DNA of 64,000 bases from Lewinellaceae bacterium (lineage in GTDB: Bacteria; Bacteroidota; Bacteroidia; Chitinophagales; Saprospiraceae): positions 310,001 through 374,000 of the forward strand of contig JACJYP010000005.1 in assembly GCA_020636045.1 (NCBI GenBank), given 5' to 3'. Below are positions 42,949 through 50,864 of the stretch, piece after piece (the stretch's first letter is position 1; each line of letters starts with the position of its first letter). The notes below the pieces were generated by a model. The model was not told where the DNA came from. It saw nothing but the letters and a program-made list of their open reading frames with translations, and made no database searches. The translations under genes and the position numbers were made by a program.

Positions 42949-43893
42949 ATGGATGAAAAAATACTCCGGCGTATTGACGGAGAAGCAGGTGTGTCCGGTC
43001 TTTCCGAAATTCTAGGCGAGCGGCTCAGGGCTACCGATCTGAATACACTGTTGCTGGACGTTTTCCAAAAAAAAGCCGTGGCCGCAAGTCCGGCCGAACT
43101 GCTCCGGGCATACCGGGAAAACCGTTTTGTACGGCCGTCCAATATCGATCCACTTGATTTCGGCAATTTTGTGATGGGCTGGCTTCACGCCGCCCGAAAT
43201 GCCGGCTTCTCCCTGCTGCAATTGTCTCCGCTGGCGCCCCTGGGGAGTTGTGCGGCTCTTGCGACCGTGCATCAGAACAAGGTAGTCTCTGCGCTTCGGG
43301 GTACGGAAGTAGTTGCGGATGCCACGAATGTATTGGCGCTGGAAAGCGTATTGCGGCGAGAGGAGGAAGGATTCCCTTTCGATCCGCTGCATCTCGGCGC
43401 CGTTCATCGTCACGTACGGGCGCAAGCCATACCCCGGACGCCGGGGTATAGTGCTCATTTCAGCATTCTGGGCCTTACTTCTGCCGGGCGCGACACCGGT
43501 GACCGTATTTTTGAAAAGGAATCGCTGCTGCGACATATGCTTTTTTACAGGGACTATCTGGAAAATGAACTGCAACTCGGGAAAGCGACGCTGCGGCTGA
43601 AGCCATTGTCGTCCAAAGGGCATTCCGACCCCGTATTTCGCTCCATAATGACGTATTTACAGGAAAATGCACCTGCTTCACCAATCGAAGTGGCCGATGG
43701 CGGCAGTCGGAATTACTATGAATGTTTGCAATTCAAGGTCGTGGTGGCTGCGGGAACGAATGACGAACTCGAAATCGCCGACGGCGGCTTTACGGACTGG
43801 ACGCGACAATTGAGCAGTAACCACAAAGAACGCCTCCTGATCAGCGGCCTGGGGCTTGAACTGTTGTATAAAATCATCCGTCATTTGGTGTAA
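42949..43893 (+). CDS. Unknown protein in the glycerol cluster, weakly class II synthetase-like
   Basis: The protein is 314 residues long. I do not recognise a family. Three segments are suggestive: SPLAPLGSCAALATVHQNKV near residue 95, AHFSILGLTSAGRDTG in the middle, and near the end DGGFTDWTRQLSSNHKERL followed by SGLGLELL. The last recalls motif 3 of the HisRS/HisZ fold (GGxxDxL with a late GlGlerl). The catalytic arginines of a true synthetase are not obvious, so it may be a regulatory or degenerate form. It lies between glpF and glpK, all in one direction. Confidence 0.5.
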   Translation: MDEKILRRIDGEAGVSGLSEILGERLRATDLNTLLLDVFQKKAVAASPAELLRAYRENRFVRPSNIDPLDFGNFVMGWLHAARNAGFSLLQLSPLAPLGSCAALATVHQNKVVSALRGTEVVADATNVLALESVLRREEEGFPFDPLHLGAVHRHVRAQAIPRTPGYSAHFSILGLTSAGRDTGDRIFEKESLLRHMLFYRDYLENELQLGKATLRLKPLSSKGHSDPVFRSIMTYLQENAPASPIEVADGGSRNYYECLQFKVVVAAGTNDELEIADGGFTDWTRQLSSNHKERLLISGLGLELLYKIIRHLV

Positions 43894-43968
43894 ACTGATT
43901 TTTGATTGACATTTACGCAGGGAACAAAAGCGCAGGGCACTTGCCCGATTTCCCTAAATGTCAAGCCT

Positions 43969-45453
43969 ATGAAATACATTCTCGCCATTGATCAGGGAAC
44001 AACCTCCACCCGTGCCATCGTTTTTGACAAACAGGGCAACACCATTGCCGTAGCACAACAGGAGATCACACAGCACTTTCCAAAGCCCGGCTGGGTAGAG
44101 CACAATCCCGTGGAGATATGGGAAAGCGTGCAGGCCACGGTGCGGCAGGTGGTGGATCGGGTAGGCGCTTCAAACATAGCCGCCATCGGTATCACCAACC
44201 AGCGCGAAACCACCGTGGTATGGGACAAACGCACCGGAAAGCCGGTATACAATGCCATTGTGTGGCAAAGCCGGCAGACGGCCGATATCTGTAGCGAACT
44301 GAAGAAAAAAGGCCTTGACCCGGAAGTCCGGGAAAAAACCGGGCTGCTGATCGATGCCTATTTCTCGGGTACGAAGGTGAAATGGATACTCGATTATGTG
44401 CCGGGCGCCCAGGCCGAGGCATTTGCCGGCAACCTGCTCTTCGGGACCATCGATACCTGGGTACTGTGGAATCTGAGCGAAGAACGCCGCCACGCCACCG
44501 ATTATACCAACGCATCGCGTACGATGCTGTACAATATCAGGGATCTGAAATGGGATGAAGGGCTTTGCAACGCCCTTGATGTTCCTGCAGGCATGTTGCC
44601 CGAGGTCGTGGACTCTTCCGCAGCGTACGGCCACGCGCGTGCCGATATGCTCGGTGTAGAGGGAATCCCCGTGTGCGGAATTGCCGGCGATCAGCAGGCC
44701 GCTTTGTTCGGCCAGGGGTGCTTTTCGCCGGGTATGGCAAAAAACACATACGGCACCGGGTGCTTCATGCTGATGAACACAGGCGACCAGGCCGTCGCTT
44801 CTCCCAACGGCCTGCTCACCACCATCGCCTGGGGACTTGGCGGCAAGGTGGAATACGCACTGGAAGGCTCCATTTTTGTGGCAGGCTCGGCGGTGAAATG
44901 GATGCGCGACACCGTGGAACTATTCTCGGATGCGGCAGAAACAGAACCCCTGGCACTCAGCCTGCCTTCCTCGGAGGGCGTATATGTGGTCCCTGCCTTC
45001 GTCGGGCTAGGCACGCCTTACTGGGATTCAGAGGTGCGGGGGGCAATTTTCGGCCTGACACGCGGCAGCAGCCGTTCGCATCTGGTGCGCGCTACCCTCG
45101 AAAGTGTGGCGTATCAGACAAAAGACGTGCTCGATGTAATGGAAAAAGATTCCGGCATCCGCTTAAAAGCACTGCGCGTGGATGGCGGAATGGTGCGCAA
45201 TAATTTCCTGATGCAGTTTCAGAGTGACGTCCTCGGAGTCGATGTAGAACGGCCGGTGGTGCAGGAAACCACGGCGCTGGGCGCGGCATACCTTGCCGGA
45301 CTGGCGGTGGGTTACTGGAAAGATGAAGCGGATATTGCCAAAAACTGGCAACTGGATGCCACTTTCAACCCGCAAATGTCGCCGGAACAGGCAGATCAAT
45401 TATACCGCGGCTGGCAAAAGGCTGTTGAAGCCGCCCGGGTATTCAAGATGTGA
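43969..45453 (+). CDS. glpK: Glycerol kinase
   Basis: The protein is 494 residues long from the ATG at 43969. The ATP site opens with AIDQGTTSTRAIVFD. The glycerol-binding and catalytic parts include TNQRETTVVWD and GIAGDQQAALFGQ. A late VDGGMVRNNFLMQFQSD motif is typical. It phosphorylates glycerol to glycerol 3-phosphate, the substrate of GlpD. Its frame is open from 43906, but the internal ATG starts exactly at the phosphate-binding segment. The next gene overlaps it by 4 bases. Confidence 0.95.
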   Translation: MKYILAIDQGTTSTRAIVFDKQGNTIAVAQQEITQHFPKPGWVEHNPVEIWESVQATVRQVVDRVGASNIAAIGITNQRETTVVWDKRTGKPVYNAIVWQSRQTADICSELKKKGLDPEVREKTGLLIDAYFSGTKVKWILDYVPGAQAEAFAGNLLFGTIDTWVLWNLSEERRHATDYTNASRTMLYNIRDLKWDEGLCNALDVPAGMLPEVVDSSAAYGHARADMLGVEGIPVCGIAGDQQAALFGQGCFSPGMAKNTYGTGCFMLMNTGDQAVASPNGLLTTIAWGLGGKVEYALEGSIFVAGSAVKWMRDTVELFSDAAETEPLALSLPSSEGVYVVPAFVGLGTPYWDSEVRGAIFGLTRGSSRSHLVRATLESVAYQTKDVLDVMEKDSGIRLKALRVDGGMVRNNFLMQFQSDVLGVDVERPVVQETTALGAAYLAGLAVGYWKDEADIAKNWQLDATFNPQMSPEQADQLYRGWQKAVEAARVFKM

Positions 45454-46436
45454 CAGAAAGCAAGGTTTTACTCCTGCACGTAGCCACTCTTCCCATGCAT
45501 TCAAATCTCGAACCGTTCGCCAATCGCCTTGCCAAAATGCACAAGCATTATGGCAAATGGGCACGCCGGCAGGGCATCAGTTGCTACCGTGTTTATGACA
45601 ACGACATCCCCGGCACACCGCTGGCGATCGATATTTATGAAGATATCGTCCACATTGCGGAGTACGCCCGGGACCACGGCATGGAACCCGGCGAACATGC
45701 ATCCTGGCTGGCTGAATGCCTGCGGATCACAGGTGAAGTGCTGGATGTGCCACCCGAAAGGTTGTTTTTGAAATACCGGCAAAGGCAAAAAGGACTGAAG
45801 CAGTACGACCGCTTTGCCCGCTCGGGGCAGGAATATATCGTGCGCGAAGGCGGTCTGCGCTTTATTATCAGACCGGCCGATTATCTGGATGTGGGATTAT
45901 TCCTGGACCATCGAAATACCAGAAGTATGGTCCGTGCGGGATCGGAAGGAAAGCGGGTGCTCAATTTATTCTGCTATACCGGTTCCTTCAGTGCTTATGC
46001 TGCGGCAGGAGGCGCCGCTGAAACCCTTTCGGTAGACCTGAGCAATACCTATTTGCAGTGGGCCGACCGCAACCTTGACCTGAACGGATTTTCCGGAAAG
46101 ACGCATCGCTTGCTGCAGGCGGATGTGCTGGCATGGCTCGAACAGCCGCCACGTGAACTTTTCGACCTGATCGTGATCGATCCGCCTACCTTTTCAAACA
46201 GCAAACGTATGCAGTCTGTACTGGATATTCAACGCGATCACGTAATGCTGCTCAACCGGGCGCTGCGGCATTGTGCGCCCGGCGGCACAGTATATTTCTC
46301 CACGAATTTCAGAAAGTTCAGGATGTGGGAAAGCGAAATACGCGCCGCCGCGATCGACGATATCTCAAAAAAAACGGTGCCGGAAGATTTCAGGAACAAA
46401 AAGATCCATCAATGCTTCCGGCTCACGGCGCCCTGA
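45450..46436 (+). CDS. rlmK: RlmK-type 23S rRNA methyltransferase
   Basis: The protein is 328 residues long and corresponds to the RlmK half of E. coli RlmL/RlmKL. It keeps the FANRLAK start, the YDFDIP-like YDNDIPG, LKYRQRQKG, LDVGLFLDHR, and the methyl donor site NLFCYTGSFS. The catalytic part is DPPTFSNSKRM. It methylates guanosine in the 23S RNA (m7G2069 in E. coli numbering). The RlmL half, with its THUMP domain, is absent here. The start is GTG at 45450, overlapping the glpK stop (GTGA); ATG at 45495 is possible too. Confidence 0.88.
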   Translation: MTESKVLLLHVATLPMHSNLEPFANRLAKMHKHYGKWARRQGISCYRVYDNDIPGTPLAIDIYEDIVHIAEYARDHGMEPGEHASWLAECLRITGEVLDVPPERLFLKYRQRQKGLKQYDRFARSGQEYIVREGGLRFIIRPADYLDVGLFLDHRNTRSMVRAGSEGKRVLNLFCYTGSFSAYAAAGGAAETLSVDLSNTYLQWADRNLDLNGFSGKTHRLLQADVLAWLEQPPRELFDLIVIDPPTFSNSKRMQSVLDIQRDHVMLLNRALRHCAPGGTVYFSTNFRKFRMWESEIRAAAIDDISKKTVPEDFRNKKIHQCFRLTAP

Positions 46437-46460
46437 GGCCAAGGGCAACAGGCGATATTT

Positions 46461-46931
46461 CTACTGCTGGCCTTCTTCGGCCGGTTTTGCGTCTTTTTTC
46501 CAGGCTTTCTTTTCCGCCTTCTTCTCAGATTTCTTCTGCTTCATGGCTTCTTTTTTCTCCTGCTTCTTTTGCATGTGAGTGTCGCGTTTGGCTTTCTTTT
46601 TAGCCATGATCTCGTCATACTTTGCAGCCTGCTCGGGGCTCAGGAGCGCTCTGTGGGCTTTGATTTTTTCTTCCCGCATTTTGGCCATTTCTGCCTTTTT
46701 AGCGGCCCGGTTTTCTTTTGCCTTTGCGGCATATTCTTCGTCGATCTGCTTGAATCTTGCCTTTTGATCCTCAGAGAGATTCAGGTCTTTGGCAAGTTTA
46801 TCGTCGTTATGATGTTTGTTCTGCGCCATTTTCGCCTTGCCGGAGGGGGCGGGATCGGATTGTGCAAAGGCGCCACTGAACGTAAAGATCGCCAGTACGG
46901 CAGCGAACATCCATTTTGGGAACTGTTTCAT
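46461..46931 (-). CDS. Secreted Spy/LTXXQ-like helical protein
   Basis: The protein is 156 residues long, with a signal peptide (GAFAQS as the likely cleavage region). The helical middle has LNLSEDQKARFKQIDEEY and LLSPEQAAKYDEIM, the repeated pattern of Spy-like periplasmic proteins. The last 50 residues are very rich in lysine. It may act as a periplasmic chaperone; in Bacteroidota such proteins are common and little studied. It is convergent with rlmK. Confidence 0.65.
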   Translation of the reverse strand: MKQFPKWMFAAVLAIFTFSGAFAQSDPAPSGKAKMAQNKHHNDDKLAKDLNLSEDQKARFKQIDEEYAAKAKENRAAKKAEMAKMREEKIKAHRALLSPEQAAKYDEIMAKKKAKRDTHMQKKQEKKEAMKQKKSEKKAEKKAWKKDAKPAEEGQQ

Positions 46932-47034
46932 GTGATAAAGATTTTGTGTTGCATTAATGATAACCCTTTGACTGCCGAAGCGGCCAAAAGTATCGGCAAG
47001 AGAGTATTAAAGTCGTGTTAAGGAATATTGCCGT

Positions 47035-47703
47035 TCAGGTTGGCTTTGCCAGTGTTGCAATGACCGTCCGGTTTCCTTTTACCTGCTGGTCCATGCTGAC
47101 CTGAACCTCTGCTCCGGCCGGCAGGAATAGATCGACCCGTGAGCCGAATTTGATGAATCCCATTTCGCTGCCTTGCTCTACCCGGTCGCCTTCCGATACG
47201 TACCATTTGATGCGCCTGGCCACTGCGCCGGCAATTTGGCGCATCAGGATGTCGCCGTGGTCCGTGCGGTACACAAGGGTAGTCCGTTCATTTTCGGTGC
47301 TGCTTTTCGGATGCCAGGCCACCAGGTATTTGCCGGGGTGGTAACGGAAATACTGCACGATTCCGGCGATCGGGTTGCGATTGACGTGGACGTTGAACGG
47401 CGACATGAAAATGGAAACCTGAAGCCTTTTGTCGTGGAAATATTCATCTTCCTGCGCCTCCTCGATCACACAGATCCGGCCATCGGCAGGAGCATAGACC
47501 AGGCCATTGTCTATCGTTGGTAATACGCGTACCGGATTCCTGAAAAACTGGAGGATGACGAGAAAAAAAACGATTGACAACAGCAAAAACAGCCACCCTG
47601 CGATCGGCGGCGCGAGATTCCATATTGCGATATTCAGAACAGTCAGCACCAGTAATGCGGAGAACAGGATGATGCGGCCTTCTCTGTGTATTCTAAAATT
47701 CAT
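47035..47703 (-). CDS. psd: Phosphatidylserine decarboxylase
   Basis: The protein is 222 residues long, of the short form. The N-terminal part has two membrane helices. The maturation site is KFGSRVDLFLP: cleavage before the serine would create the pyruvoyl group. The HPGKYLVAWHPKSST and NRNPIAGIV segments match the active site. It decarboxylates phosphatidylserine to phosphatidylethanolamine at the membrane. The gene stands alone, 103 bases from the Spy-like gene. Confidence 0.9.
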   Translation of the reverse strand: MNFRIHREGRIILFSALLVLTVLNIAIWNLAPPIAGWLFLLLSIVFFLVILQFFRNPVRVLPTIDNGLVYAPADGRICVIEEAQEDEYFHDKRLQVSIFMSPFNVHVNRNPIAGIVQYFRYHPGKYLVAWHPKSSTENERTTLVYRTDHGDILMRQIAGAVARRIKWYVSEGDRVEQGSEMGFIKFGSRVDLFLPAGAEVQVSMDQQVKGNRTVIATLAKPT

Positions 47704-47840
47704 TTCCTAATGTCATTTGATCGTTAATAACGCACTCGCGGGTTTTCAACTTTCAGTAAAATAAACCGGCTGCGTTCGAAAGGGCAAAATTAAGAATTTT
47801 AGACCCAGGCAGCGTATCGCGCGGGAGTTCTGTGAATCCC

Positions 47841-47848
47841 TATCTTTG
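47841..47848 (+). promoter_or_regulatory. Candidate -7 box of asd
   Basis: TATCTTTG is an exact TAnnTTTG match 42 bases before asd. No clear TTTG is visible 17-23 bases upstream, so the -33 box is uncertain. Confidence 0.35.
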
Positions 47849-47889
47849 CTGCACAAAACAACTATTCACAAATACAATATTACAGGTCC

Positions 47890-48912
47890 ATGAAAGTAGC
47901 AGTAGTAGGCGCCACCGGCCTGGTCGGCTCCAAAATGTTGCAGGTGCTGGAAGAGCGCCAGTTTCCGGTCAGCAGGCTTTTTCCCGTTGCCTCCGAGCGT
48001 TCCGTTGGAAAGATGGTCAGGTTTCAGGGCAAGCGATACCGGATCATCGGCCTTGAAACGGCAGTAGCGAAAAAACCGGATGTGGCGATTTTTTCGGCAG
48101 GTGGTAGCGTTTCCAAAGAGTGGGCGCCGCGATTCGCCGAAAAAGGTACGGTGGTGATCGACAATTCATCGGCCTGGCGCATGGACCCCGATAAAAAACT
48201 GGTCGTACCTGAAGTGAATGCCGGGGTGCTCACCAAAAACGACAAGATCATTGCCAACCCCAACTGTTCCACGATCCAGATGGTGGTGGCGCTCAAGCCT
48301 CTGCACGATGCCTACAAGATCCGCCGGATCGTGGTAAGCACCTACCAGTCTGTGACAGGTACAGGTGTAAAAGCCGTCGATCAGCTGATGCGGGAACGAA
48401 AAGGCAAGTTTGGCGAAGGCGCGTACCCCTACCAGATCGACCTGAACGTACTTCCCCATATCGACGTATTCATGGAAAACGGCTATACGAAGGAAGAAAT
48501 GAAAATGGTGAACGAAACGCGCAAGATCATGGGCGACGATTCGATCGGCGTCACGGCGACCACCGTCAGGGTGCCTGTGATCGGCGGACATTCCGAATCC
48601 GTCAACGTGGAGTTTGAGCGCGACTTCGATCTGGATGAACTGCGCTCACTGCTGGCAGCTGCGCCCGGGGTGATCGTATCGGACAACCCTGCCAAACTGG
48701 AATACCCCATGCCGCTTTTTGCCCATGACAGGGACGAGGTTTTTGTGGGGCGCCTGCGCCGCGACGAAAGCCGGCCGAACACACTGAACATGTGGATCGT
48801 GGCCGATAATTTGCGCAAAGGGGCCGCCACCAACGCTGTTCAGATCGCCGAATATTTGTTGAAAGCGGGTATTTTGAAGCTAAAAATGAAAAAAACCGCC
48901 CTTGCGGTATAA
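47890..48912 (+). CDS. asd: Aspartate-semialdehyde dehydrogenase
   Basis: The protein is 340 residues long. The NADPH site is VGATGLVGSKM. The active-site cysteine is in NPNCSTIQMV, and a later catalytic histidine lies in VPVIGGHSESV. It makes aspartate semialdehyde for lysine, threonine, methionine and peptidoglycan precursors. It begins after a TATCTTTG element and is followed, 62 bases later, by the coiled-coil gene. Confidence 0.94.
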   Translation: MKVAVVGATGLVGSKMLQVLEERQFPVSRLFPVASERSVGKMVRFQGKRYRIIGLETAVAKKPDVAIFSAGGSVSKEWAPRFAEKGTVVIDNSSAWRMDPDKKLVVPEVNAGVLTKNDKIIANPNCSTIQMVVALKPLHDAYKIRRIVVSTYQSVTGTGVKAVDQLMRERKGKFGEGAYPYQIDLNVLPHIDVFMENGYTKEEMKMVNETRKIMGDDSIGVTATTVRVPVIGGHSESVNVEFERDFDLDELRSLLAAAPGVIVSDNPAKLEYPMPLFAHDRDEVFVGRLRRDESRPNTLNMWIVADNLRKGAATNAVQIAEYLLKAGILKLKMKKTALAV

Positions 48913-48974
48913 TTTTGCAAAACCTAGGCCGGCCAAACACCCTGCCTCTCACTGTATCAACCGTACCGTTTGTT

Positions 48975-50639
48975 ATGAAGAACAAAGTAGTAATCTGGGG
49001 GACCAACGCGAACGAAGAGAAAGTCCTGATCGCACTGGAACTAAAAGCAGACGCCAACAAAGTAATGTTGTACACCTTCCCGGAAGCGCTTGCCGACGAC
49101 GAATTTGTCAATAAAATGATGAACGAGTGGCGTGAAGGAAAAGAAGTTGAATTCCCGGAAGGCTACACCGCCCTCGAGCGCGAACTCAGCGTTACGGAAA
49201 GCCTGCTGCCGGATGACCTCAAAGTGGATCGCAGCGACATTATACAGCGCGCTCAGACAGAATGGCATTTTGCCGTTTTATCCGCCAAACTCCACGCCGC
49301 TTATCAGCAGGAACTGGCCGAATTCAAGGAAAAGATAGAGGCGCTCAGCACTTATGACAATAAGATCTGGGATGGCCTGAAGGCCTTCTGGGATAAAGTA
49401 CAATCCCAGAGCCGCGAGCGGAATTTGTTCCGGGAACATGCGGACAACCTGCGCGACAATATCAACGCGTTGTTTGACGAGATGAAACAACTCCGCTCAA
49501 AAGTGCAGGGCGAATTTGTGACGGCGTCGCAATCTCTTTTTGAGGATTTCAACAAGATACTGGACGAGGTAGATGAGAAAATTGCTGCCGGCAGTGCCAA
49601 ACTGGGGAGCATTTTTGAAGAACTCAAACAAATACAGCGCCGGTACCGCGATGCGCGGCTGACCAACGAACACCGCAACATTCTGTGGGATCGTATCGAC
49701 GGCGCGTTCAAAAAAGCAAAGGAGCGCAAATTCGGCCCTTCCGCCAACGAAGGCTCTGTGTCGGAGCGCCACGAAAGGCGCCTCAATGGCTTGCTGGAGG
49801 CCATGAAACGTATGGAGAGCAGTATACGCCGCGATGAGGATGAACTTAATTTCCAGCAAAAAAAGATCAATTCAAGCGAAGGACAACTGGAAGCTCAGAT
49901 CCGCACTGCCAAGATCAAGATGATCGAGGAACGCCTGGCTTCGAAACGCGAGAAACTGGCGGAGATGGACAAAACCAAGACGGAAGTGGAGCGCCAGGTA
50001 AAAACGGCACGGGAAAAAGAAGCCCGCCGGGCAGAAAAAGAAGAGGAAAAGCAAAAAATAGAATCCGCCAAAGAAGCGATCAAATCCGAGATCGCCGCCG
50101 AAATAAAAGCGAAAAAGGAGGAAGAAGGCGATCTGTTGGATGCCGCATCATCGGTGATCGGCGATGCGCTCATGAGTGCATTGGACAGCGCCAGGGCAGT
50201 AGCCAGCGTAGCGGCCGATAAGGTGGAAGAAGCTGTGGAAAAAGCGGTTGATAAAGCGGAAGAAATGCTGGAATCGATCTCCACGAAAGAAGACGCCGGC
50301 AAAGCAGGCGATAAAAAGGACATTATTGTTGATGATGTAGTGCAACAATCAGGGGCAGCTGGCGAGGAGGGTATGGAATCCTTCAAAGAATCCAGCGAGG
50401 AAAAAGCGCCGGAGAAGAAGGACATCATCGTCGATGATGTTGTCCAGCAGTCTGGCGCGGCAGCGGATGAAGGCATGGAGTCCTTCAATGCAGGTGAAGA
50501 AAATGCCCCCGGAAAGAAGAAGGATATCATCGTCGATGATGTTGTCCAAAACACCGGTGCGGAGGAAACGGGCGGCCTCGAATCTGTAAAAGAAGAGCCT
50601 GCCAAGCCCAAGCGGACGACCAAGAAAAAAGATGCCTGA
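48975..50639 (+). CDS. Coiled-coil protein with C-terminal 34-residue tandem repeats
   Basis: The protein is 554 residues long from the ATG at 48975. The first 90 residues contain KNKVVIWGTNANEEKVLIAL and look like a small alpha/beta part. A long helical coiled-coil body, about residues 100-400, includes LWDRI-type segments (RNILWDRIDGAFKKAKERKFG) that recall DUF349. A lysine/glutamate-rich stretch follows. The end has three copies of a 34-residue unit, each opening KKDIIVDDVV (residues 447, 481, 515). No enzyme motif is visible. It may be a structural or filament-like cytoplasmic protein; this is inference. It ends with its own terminator. Confidence 0.65.
   Translation: MKNKVVIWGTNANEEKVLIALELKADANKVMLYTFPEALADDEFVNKMMNEWREGKEVEFPEGYTALERELSVTESLLPDDLKVDRSDIIQRAQTEWHFAVLSAKLHAAYQQELAEFKEKIEALSTYDNKIWDGLKAFWDKVQSQSRERNLFREHADNLRDNINALFDEMKQLRSKVQGEFVTASQSLFEDFNKILDEVDEKIAAGSAKLGSIFEELKQIQRRYRDARLTNEHRNILWDRIDGAFKKAKERKFGPSANEGSVSERHERRLNGLLEAMKRMESSIRRDEDELNFQQKKINSSEGQLEAQIRTAKIKMIEERLASKREKLAEMDKTKTEVERQVKTAREKEARRAEKEEEKQKIESAKEAIKSEIAAEIKAKKEEEGDLLDAASSVIGDALMSALDSARAVASVAADKVEEAVEKAVDKAEEMLESISTKEDAGKAGDKKDIIVDDVVQQSGAAGEEGMESFKESSEEKAPEKKDIIVDDVVQQSGAAADEGMESFNAGEENAPGKKKDIIVDDVVQNTGAEETGGLESVKEEPAKPKRTTKKKDA
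50313..50618 (+). repeat. Three 102-base tandem repeats in the coiled-coil gene
   Basis: Unit starts are at 50313, 50415 and 50517, exactly 102 bases apart. Each encodes KKDIIVDDVVQ followed by a Gly/Ala/Glu-rich tail with a MES or LES core. The third unit has drifted more than the first two. Confidence 0.88.
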
Positions 50640-50671
50640 CCAAGAAGGCGATTAACAATATTAATAAAGTC

Positions 50672-50709
50672 AGTCCCGCAACGTATTGAGTTCGTTGCGG
50701 GACTTTTTT
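50672..50709 (+). terminator. Terminator of the coiled-coil gene
   Basis: AGTCCCGCAACG at 50672-50683 pairs perfectly with CGTTGCGGGACT at 50693-50704 over a 9-base loop, followed by a T run to 50709. Confidence 0.9.
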
Positions 50710-50791
50710 ATGCGCTGCGATCTTTCCAGATCATTTTCTCGAGCCTTTTCCCGGATACACCTTAATGGAAGATATCTAAAGACCTATCCCC

Positions 50792-50835
50792 AAAAAGCAA
50801 TGAGCCATCTCCGGTTGCCGGAAATGGCTCATTGC
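50792..50835 (-). terminator. Terminator of secDF
   Basis: GCAATGAGCCAT (50797-50808) pairs with ATGGCTCATTGC (50824-50835), with an inner TCCGG/CCGGA stem. On the minus strand it is followed by TTTTT (the A run at 50792-50796). It ends the secDF transcript. Confidence 0.85.
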
Positions 50836-50864
50836 ACAATTTTTATACAGAAAATATTGCCGGG

